Assembly (NCBI RefSeq): GCF_049898325.1
Contig: NZ_JAFCXL010000012.1
Location: 1-64,000, forward strand
Direction: 5' to 3'
Length of the DNA stretch: 64,000 nucleotides
Source of the DNA: JAFCUW01 sp049898325
Lineage (GTDB): Bacteria > Pseudomonadota > Gammaproteobacteria > Burkholderiales > Burkholderiaceae_D
Shown: one piece after another, positions 59,009 to 64,000 of the stretch
Layout of the letters: every line of letters begins with the position of its first letter
Position numbering within the stretch: the stretch's first letter is position 1
Translations under genes and position numbers: made by a program
The notes under the pieces: model-generated
What the model was told of the DNA's origin: nothing
Database searches by the model: none
The model's input: the letters and a program-made list of their open reading frames with translations, nothing else

Positions 59009-59446
59009 ATGAACTTCAAGCTTCCCCTGATCGCCGCCTTTGTCGGCGCCCTGAGCCTGTCCGCCTGCGGCGGCAGCAGCGGTACCAGCACTCCCGCGGT
59101 GGCTGTCAGCAGCCCCGCCACGCTGGTTAGTACCGACGTCACCGTTGGCACCGGTGCTACCGTGACGACTAACGCCTCTGTCACCATGAACTACACGGTG
59201 TGGGTCTACAAAGCCGATGCCGTCGATTTCAAGGGCGTTCAAGTCGATACGCGCAGCGGTTTTGTCTTCACCGTTGGTGACTCACAAATCATTACTGGCC
59301 TTAACAGCGGCATCATCGGCATGAAAGTGGGCGGCCGTCGCGTGCTGTTGATCCCCGCAGCGCAGGCTTACGCCGAGAAGGGTGCTGGCGTCATCCCGCC
59401 AAATTCGGGAATTGTGTTTGACATGACCGTAACCGGCGTAAAGTAA
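59009..59446 (+). CDS. FKBP-type peptidyl-prolyl isomerase lipoprotein
   Basis: This 145-residue protein has a lipoprotein signal (FKLPLIAAFVGALSLSAC, Cys near 20) and a short Ser/Thr linker. An FKBP domain follows: VTMNYTVWVYKA, then FTVGDSQIITGLNSGIIGMKVGGRRVLLIPAAQAY and IPPNSGIVFDMTV. It would act on proline bonds of envelope proteins from an anchored position. Some active-site aromatics differ from classical FKBP12, so the isomerase activity is unproven. TAAGGA lies before the ATG and a strong terminator follows. Confidence 0.9.
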   Translation: MNFKLPLIAAFVGALSLSACGGSSGTSTPAVAVSSPATLVSTDVTVGTGATVTTNASVTMNYTVWVYKADAVDFKGVQVDTRSGFVFTVGDSQIITGLNSGIIGMKVGGRRVLLIPAAQAYAEKGAGVIPPNSGIVFDMTVTGVK

Positions 59447-59463
59447 ATAACGACAAAATAGAG

Positions 59464-59488
59464 AAGCGGTCTGCGGACCGCTTTTTTT
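59464..59488 (+). terminator. Rho-independent terminator after the FKBP gene
   Basis: AAGCGGTC-TGC-GGACCGCTT followed by T residues; the T-run touches the stop codon of the convergent cytochrome gene (59487-59489). Confidence 0.92.
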
Positions 59489-60029
59489 ATTCGCCCACCA
59501 TGCGCGACCAGAACGCGCGGCCGTGCCGCACGCTGTGCATGAGCACCGCCGCCAGGTGCACGCCGATCAGGCCCATCAGGCACCAGGCAAGCACGCCATG
59601 CGCCTGCTCCATGCGCTCGTGCCAGACCTCCGACGCCGGCACGGGACTGGCGATGCGCAGCAAGTCGAACACGCCGATCGGACGGCCGCCGAACCACTGC
59701 ATCAACACGCCACTGGCAAGCATCGCCACCAGCGCCACCAGCAGCAGCCCGTGCACGGCGCGCGCCAGCTGGCCGCCAGCGGCCAGCGCGGGCGGCGCCG
59801 CCACGCGCCAGCGCCAGATCAGGCGAAACGCCACCAGCGGCACGTAGACAGTGCCGATGGCGATGTGCAGGGTGCGCCAGAAACTGCGCGCGGCGCCGGG
59901 TGGCAGGTCCGTAAAAACCAGGCCGATGGTCAGCATGGCCAGCACCAGCGCCGCGCCCAGCCAGTGATTGACGCGGGTCACGGTGTCATAGGTGGCGGGA
60001 GCATCGGCGCCACGGTCGCGAAGTCGCAT
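59487..60029 (-). CDS. Cytochrome b561 family protein
   Basis: This 180-residue protein has four hydrophobic helices (LGAALVLAMLTIGLVF, IAIGTVYVPLVAFRLIWRW, GLLLVALVAMLASGVLMQW, VLAWCLMGLIGVHLAAVLMHS). Haem-ligand histidines lie in RVNHWLG, RTLHIAIG, AVHGLLL and GVHLAAVLMH, the pattern of bacterial cytochrome b561/YodB types. It would carry electrons across the membrane or act on superoxide, as CybB does. The ATG at 60029 gives the family length. Confidence 0.9.
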   Translation of the reverse strand: MRLRDRGADAPATYDTVTRVNHWLGAALVLAMLTIGLVFTDLPPGAARSFWRTLHIAIGTVYVPLVAFRLIWRWRVAAPPALAAGGQLARAVHGLLLVALVAMLASGVLMQWFGGRPIGVFDLLRIASPVPASEVWHERMEQAHGVLAWCLMGLIGVHLAAVLMHSVRHGRAFWSRMVGE

Positions 60030-60109
60030 GCGCGCTCCAGGTCGAAAAACTCCGATTATGCGCAATGCCTTGCTTGCACGCAACTCATATTCGATGCTGT
60101 AAAAGTTGG

Positions 60110-60589
60110 TTATAAGCGCATATCGACATGCATGATGCCGTCTTCGTCGTACGGCGCGCTGATGGTGACAAAACCGAAGCTGGCGTAAAAGCGCTCCAGG
60201 TACTGCTGGGCGCCGATCTTGACGGGGGCGCCCGGATACAGGCGCGCCAGCTGTGCCAGGCCCTGCGCGACGAGCGCGCGGCCGATGCCGCCGCCGCGCC
60301 CGGCGCTGGTGGTGAGCACGCGGCCGATCGACGCTTCGGCATATTTGGCGCCCGGCGCGAGCACGCGCAGGTAGGCGACCAGCTGGCGCTGGCCATCGAC
60401 CGTGGCCCAGCCCAGCACATGGTGGGCGTCCAGATCGAGGCCGTCGAAATCGTTCCACAGGCACTGCTGCTCGAGCACGAACACGTGCAGGCGCGCCGCC
60501 ATCATGGCGTAGACATCGTGGTTCGACAGCTGCGCGAAACTGGCCCATTGCCAGTCGATGGCGGGCGATACGGATTCGGTGGACTTCAT
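60110..60589 (-). CDS. ElaA-type GNAT N-acetyltransferase
   Basis: This 159-residue protein shows the ElaA layout: WQWASFAQLSNHDVYAMMAARLHVFVLEQQC at the start (ElaA FAQL...LYALLQLRCAVFVVEQ), the acetyl-CoA loop GRGGGIGRALVAQGL, and the ending GFVTISAPYDEDGIMHVDM typical of ElaA. Function and acceptor are unknown. The start overlaps the stop of the deacetylase-family gene by four bases, so an acetyltransferase and a deacetylase are co-translated. Confidence 0.9.
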   Translation of the reverse strand: MKSTESVSPAIDWQWASFAQLSNHDVYAMMAARLHVFVLEQQCLWNDFDGLDLDAHHVLGWATVDGQRQLVAYLRVLAPGAKYAEASIGRVLTTSAGRGGGIGRALVAQGLAQLARLYPGAPVKIGAQQYLERFYASFGFVTISAPYDEDGIMHVDMRL

Positions 60590-61629
60590 GCGGCGGTTTC
60601 GAACCCTTCGAGGACGTTGACGATATTGAGGCCCATTTCGGCGACGGCGCTGCCGCCCTCCATGACGAACACGGTGGGCAGGCCCAGGTGGGCGATGCGC
60701 TCGCCGACGCGCAGATAATCGCCGCTTTGCAGGGCAAAATGCGACAGCGGGTCGCCGGCGAAGGTGTCCACGCCCAGCGACACCACCAGCGCCTCGGCGC
60801 CGAAGCTGGCCAGCTTGTAGCAGGCCGTCTCCAGCGCGGCGAACCACTGCGCCGGCGTGCTGCCGCGCGCCAGCGGCAGGTTCATGGTGCAGCCGGCGCC
60901 GGCGCCATCGCCGGTTTCGTCGGCGTGCCCCAGGTAATACGGGTATTCGTCGCGCGGATCGGCGTGGACCGAAGTAAACAGCACGTCGTTGCGGTGATAG
61001 AAAATGCTCTGGGTGCCGTTGCCGTGGTGGTAGTCGATGTCGAGGATGCCGACCCTGGCGGCGCCGTCGTCGAGCAGGTGCTGGGCGGCCAGCGCGGCGT
61101 TATTGAGAAAGCAGTAGCCGCCGAAAAAATCGGCGCCCGCGTGGTGGCCGGGCGGGCGCGTCAGCGCAAAAGTGCCACGTTCTCCCAGCCGCAGGGCGTG
61201 GGCCGCGTTGACGGCGCAATCGGCGCCCGTCTTGGCGGCGATCCAGGTGCCGGCGGTGAACGGCGTGCCGCTGTCCATCGAGTACAGGCCCATGCGGCCG
61301 GCAAAGCTGGCCGGTTCGATATCGGCGCGCAGGCCGCGGATCGGCCAGGCCGAAGGGAAGGCGTCGCGCGCGGCATTGTCCGGGTCGAGCGCGAGCCACT
61401 CGCTCCAGGCGTTGCGCAAAAAATGCAGGTAGCGCGGCGTGTGGATTTTTTCCAGCGACATGAGCGGCACGCCGTGCGGGGTGACGATGTCGCCCAGCCC
61501 GCGCCGGCCGAATTCGGCCACCACCAGGTCGGCCCGTTCGGGCTTTTCAAAGGCCGGCACCAGGGCGCCACGGAACATCTCGTGCTTGCCCCGGTGCTGG
61601 GCGTGGTGTTCGTTGAAAAAAGCCAGCAT
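60586..61629 (-). CDS. Histone deacetylase family protein
   Basis: This 347-residue zinc-dependent deacylase has RPPGHHAGADFFGGYCFLNNAA with the paired His, the zinc-binding LDIDYHHGNGTQSIFY block, and LVVSLGVDTFAGDPLSHF. This is the class II/acetoin-utilisation type (HDAH, polyamine or lysine deacetylase). In bacteria the targets can be acetylpolyamines, acylated lysine or acetoin-pathway proteins; the target here is unknown. The ElaA gene is coupled to it. Confidence 0.9.
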   Translation of the reverse strand: MLAFFNEHHAQHRGKHEMFRGALVPAFEKPERADLVVAEFGRRGLGDIVTPHGVPLMSLEKIHTPRYLHFLRNAWSEWLALDPDNAARDAFPSAWPIRGLRADIEPASFAGRMGLYSMDSGTPFTAGTWIAAKTGADCAVNAAHALRLGERGTFALTRPPGHHAGADFFGGYCFLNNAALAAQHLLDDGAARVGILDIDYHHGNGTQSIFYHRNDVLFTSVHADPRDEYPYYLGHADETGDGAGAGCTMNLPLARGSTPAQWFAALETACYKLASFGAEALVVSLGVDTFAGDPLSHFALQSGDYLRVGERIAHLGLPTVFVMEGGSAVAEMGLNIVNVLEGFETAA

Positions 61630-61669
61630 GGGATGCCCGCGATGATGGTTTAAAGGGCTGTCACAGGTC

Positions 61670-63262
61670 TCACTCGCAGCACAGGGTGCTGGTGTTGTAG
61701 GCGGCGACGTAATCGTCGAACGCGGGGCCGGGCGCCGCCTCGATGGCTGCCTGCTCGGCCAGCGAGGCCGCGCTCATGTCCTCGAACAGCGCCAGTTCGG
61801 CCGGCATCAGGGGATCCTGGCGGAAGAAGGCCGCGTGCAGTTCGCTCTGGCGCAAGCCGAACGCCGCCGACGAGCCCAGTTCGCGCACGTCGGCCAGCAC
61901 GCGCGCCGATGGCGTGAGCGCCGGGTTGTCGATCTTGGCCTGCTGCTTCGCCAGCGAGGCCGCGTGCACGCCGGCCTCGTTGTGCTGCTCGTCGAGCAGG
62001 GCGGCGACGGGGGCGATGCGCGCCAGCAGTTCGGTGGCCCAGTCGCGCAGGGCGACTTCGCCGTCGGCGCGGGTGAGCTTCAAGCCGGGGCGACGGCCCT
62101 CCTTGACGGTGCGGGCGAAATTGCTGGCGTTGGCGGCGCTCTCGGTGACGTTGACGACGGGGCTCTCGTCGAGCGCGCAAAACAGCAGGAAGGCGTCGAG
62201 GAAGCGGCCCGTCTCCAGGCTGATGCCGACCGCTTCGTACGGGTCGACGTCCATGCAGCGCACTTCGATGTACTGCACGCCGCGCCGGCACAGCGCCTGG
62301 ATCGGCCGCTCGCCCGTCTTGATGACACGCTTGGGGCGAATGGTCGAGTAGTACTCGTTCTCGATCTGCAGCACGTTGGTCGACAGCTGGATCCACTGGC
62401 CATCCTTCTTGGTGCCCAGTTGCTGGTACGGCGCGTACGGCCGGTTGACGGCGTCCATCAGGGTCGAGACGTAGCTTTCCAGGCTGTTTTCGTGCGGCGT
62501 CAGGCCGGACTGGGCATCGTTCTGGTAACCGAGGTCGCTCATGCGCAAGCTGGTGGCGTAGGGCAGGTACAGGGTGTCGTCGGAGAGGGTGTCGAGCTGG
62601 TGCGCGCGGCCCCGCAGAAAATCGGTCGACAGGGCCGGCGAGGCGCCGAACAGGTACATCAGCAACCAGCTGTAGCGGCGGAAGTTGCGGATCAGGGCGA
62701 TGTAGCTTTCCGATTGAAAATCGCGCATGGCGTTGCGGCGTTCCTGCGCCACCCCTTCGTGGCGCGACAACAGCTGCCACAGCGCTTCGGGCAGCGAATA
62801 ATTGTAGTGGATGCCGGCGATGCACTGCATCGCCTTGCCGTAGCGCAGCGCCAGGCCGCGCCGGTACACGTGCTTCAACATGCCGATGTTCGAGCTGCCG
62901 TAGTTGGCGATCTCGATGTGTTCTTCGTCGGGCAATTCGCACGGCATCGATTCGCTCCACAGCATCTCGTCGCCCAGCTTGGTGTAGGCGTAGCGGTGGA
63001 TGGCGTCGAGCTGATTGAGGGTGATGCCGATGTCGTGTTCGGCCGGGGTGATGAACTCGAGCAGCGCTTCGGCGTAGTCGGTGGTGATCTGCGGGTGGGC
63101 CAGGGCCGAACCGAGCGCGCGCGGGTGCGGCGTCTGCGCCAGTTTGCCGGCGCGGTCCACGCGCAGCGTTTCACGCTCGATGCCGCGCAAGCCCTGGCCG
63201 AGCAGGGCGCGGTGATCGTCGTCGTCAAGAAGTGCCAGTCGGCGGGTCAGGAGGTTCGGCAC
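61670..63262 (-). CDS. gshA: Glutamate-cysteine ligase
   Basis: GshA (530 residues) joins glutamate and cysteine, the first and rate-limiting step of glutathione synthesis. It is the gammaproteobacterial E. coli-type enzyme (E. coli 518), with GIERETLRVDRAGKLAQTPHP near 27-47, TTDYAEALLEFITPAEHD and HYNYSLPE, and SLEVRCMDVDPYEAVGI-like sequence near 335. The start is at 63262. Glutathione peroxidase is encoded elsewhere in the window, but the second-step ligase gshB is not. Confidence 0.96.
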   Translation of the reverse strand: MPNLLTRRLALLDDDDHRALLGQGLRGIERETLRVDRAGKLAQTPHPRALGSALAHPQITTDYAEALLEFITPAEHDIGITLNQLDAIHRYAYTKLGDEMLWSESMPCELPDEEHIEIANYGSSNIGMLKHVYRRGLALRYGKAMQCIAGIHYNYSLPEALWQLLSRHEGVAQERRNAMRDFQSESYIALIRNFRRYSWLLMYLFGASPALSTDFLRGRAHQLDTLSDDTLYLPYATSLRMSDLGYQNDAQSGLTPHENSLESYVSTLMDAVNRPYAPYQQLGTKKDGQWIQLSTNVLQIENEYYSTIRPKRVIKTGERPIQALCRRGVQYIEVRCMDVDPYEAVGISLETGRFLDAFLLFCALDESPVVNVTESAANASNFARTVKEGRRPGLKLTRADGEVALRDWATELLARIAPVAALLDEQHNEAGVHAASLAKQQAKIDNPALTPSARVLADVRELGSSAAFGLRQSELHAAFFRQDPLMPAELALFEDMSAASLAEQAAIEAAPGPAFDDYVAAYNTSTLCCE

Positions 63263-63352
63263 GGGTCAATCCTTTCAATGCTGCTGTAATAATTGGTGCA
63301 GAGATTAACCGAAATCGGCCGTCTGCGCCGGCATGGCGGACAAAAGCCGCTG

Positions 63353-64000
63353 TTACTGCGGCGCCGGCGCCTTCGGCGGCGCGGCCGGCGCGGCCCCCGC
63401 GCGCAGCGCGCGCTCGAGCTGCTGCTCCAGCAGCGCCAGCGGCAGCGCGCCATTGTCGAGCACGATGGCGTGAAAACGGCGGATGTCGAAGCGCTCGCCC
63501 AGTCTGGCCTGGGCCCGCTCGCGCAGGGCCTTCAAGCGCAACTGCCCCAGTTTATACGCGAGCGCCTGGCCCGGGGCGGCGATGTAACGGTCGACCTCGA
63601 TTTCGTTGTCGGCGCCGTTGTTGGCGGTGTTGGCATTGAGGTAGTCGATCGCTTGCTGGCGGCTCCAGCCCATCGCGTGGATGCCGCTGTCGGCCACCAG
63701 CCGCGCCGAGCGCAGCAAGTCGGAATTGAGGTGGCCGAAGGCGGAAAACGGGTCGGCGAAAAAGCCCATCTCCGCCCCCAGGCTTTCCGCATACAGGGCC
63801 CAGCCTTCGCCGTACGGCGCGTTCCAGCCATAGCGGCGAAATGCCGGCAGATCGCGCAGTTCGCGCGCGCGCGCCACCTGCAGATGGTGGCCCGGCACGC
63901 CTTCGTGCAGCACCAGGGTGTCGGTCTCCCACAGGGGGCGGCTGGCCAGCCGGCTGGTGTTGACGACGATGGCGGCGGCGCGGCCGTCGCTGGCCGCTTC
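63353..64000 (-). CDS. DUF885 family protein, C-terminal part
   Basis: The frame is open from the window edge at 64000 down to the stop at 63353, giving about 215 residues of the C terminus. The diagnostic HEGVPGHHLQ motif (an HExxPGH-type metal site) lies near 63882-63911, followed by YGEGWALYAESLG and VDRYIAAPGQALAYKLGQ. These are the conserved features of DUF885, a predicted zinc-dependent carboxypeptidase-like family. The C-terminal 20 residues are Ala/Pro-rich. The N-terminal two thirds lie beyond the window. Confidence 0.88.
   Translation of the reverse strand, partial: EAASDGRAAAIVVNTSRLASRPLWETDTLVLHEGVPGHHLQVARARELRDLPAFRRYGWNAPYGEGWALYAESLGAEMGFFADPFSAFGHLNSDLLRSARLVADSGIHAMGWSRQQAIDYLNANTANNGADNEIEVDRYIAAPGQALAYKLGQLRLKALRERAQARLGERFDIRRFHAIVLDNGALPLALLEQQLERALRAGAAPAAPPKAPAPQ

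Overview
The window is GC-rich chromosomal DNA from a betaproteobacterium, most likely Burkholderiales, family Oxalobacteraceae (Massilia / Duganella / Janthinobacterium type). The main evidence is the gene order mnmG-rsmG-parA-parB-atpIBEFHAGDC, the SlmA and EttA sequences, the parS consensus, and the overall gene style with many ATGA stop/start overlaps. This assignment is inferred from family knowledge; no database was searched. The parAB genes with three parS sites suggest an origin-proximal segment, although dnaA is not in the window.

Layout. 1-379: right end of an IS30-family insertion sequence cut by the window edge. 0.4-8 kb: a two-component system, an unknown exported protein with a lipoprotein, and small enzymes and regulators (GNAT, PaiB, GFA, DUF1272, iron alcohol dehydrogenase, TauE/SafE). 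7.1-12.6 kb: chromosome maintenance and tRNA/rRNA modification (three parS sites, mnmG, rsmG, an AT-rich control region, parA, parB). 12.8-20.0 kb: the complete ATP synthase operon, with a near-consensus promoter overlapped by a palindrome, a U-rich enhancer before atpE and a strong terminator. 20-25.7 kb: isochorismatase-like hydrolase, GlxA-type regulator, CoA-binding protein, PPK2, glutathione peroxidase and a fused PabB-PabC. 25.7-29.2 kb: slmA, pyrimidine 5'-nucleotidase, a TraB/GumN protein, tRNA-Thr(GGT) and argB. 29.3-34.4 kb: PHB-depolymerase-like esterase with a ribbon-helix-helix regulator, a run of overlapping small genes ending in a metallo-beta-lactamase-fold hydrolase, and nitronate monooxygenase. 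34.4-43.5 kb: a seven-gene Liv-type ABC transporter / acyl-CoA ligase operon divergent from a Crp/Fnr regulator. 43.5-49 kb: a dense co-directional run (aminopeptidase P, unknown small gene, MgtC, DUF924, DUF2520, GNAT, AlkB). 49-52.5 kb: outer-membrane barrel, EttA, RarD. 52.6-56.7 kb: a beta-propeller lipoprotein divergent from a hydrazine-synthase-alpha-like c-type haem protein. 56.7-60 kb: Kup, a duplicated double-hairpin repeat, an FKBP lipoprotein and a cytochrome b561. 60-64 kb: ElaA, histone-deacetylase-like enzyme, gshA and a truncated DUF885 peptidase-like gene.

The most unusual signals are not ordinary genes. At 54419-54562 a 12-bp tandem array carries repeated TTGTCCACA-type (DnaA-box-like) nonamers on the minus strand. 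It sits beside an AT-rich inverted repeat and runs in frame through the apparent signal peptide of the HzsA-like protein. Other notable non-coding elements are the parS cluster, the AT-rich region before parA, the palindrome over the atp promoter, the 126-bp duplicated hairpin element after kup, and the long imperfect palindrome behind tRNA-Thr. Start codons were chosen from ribosome binding sites, overlaps and family length; several are uncertain and are marked as such.
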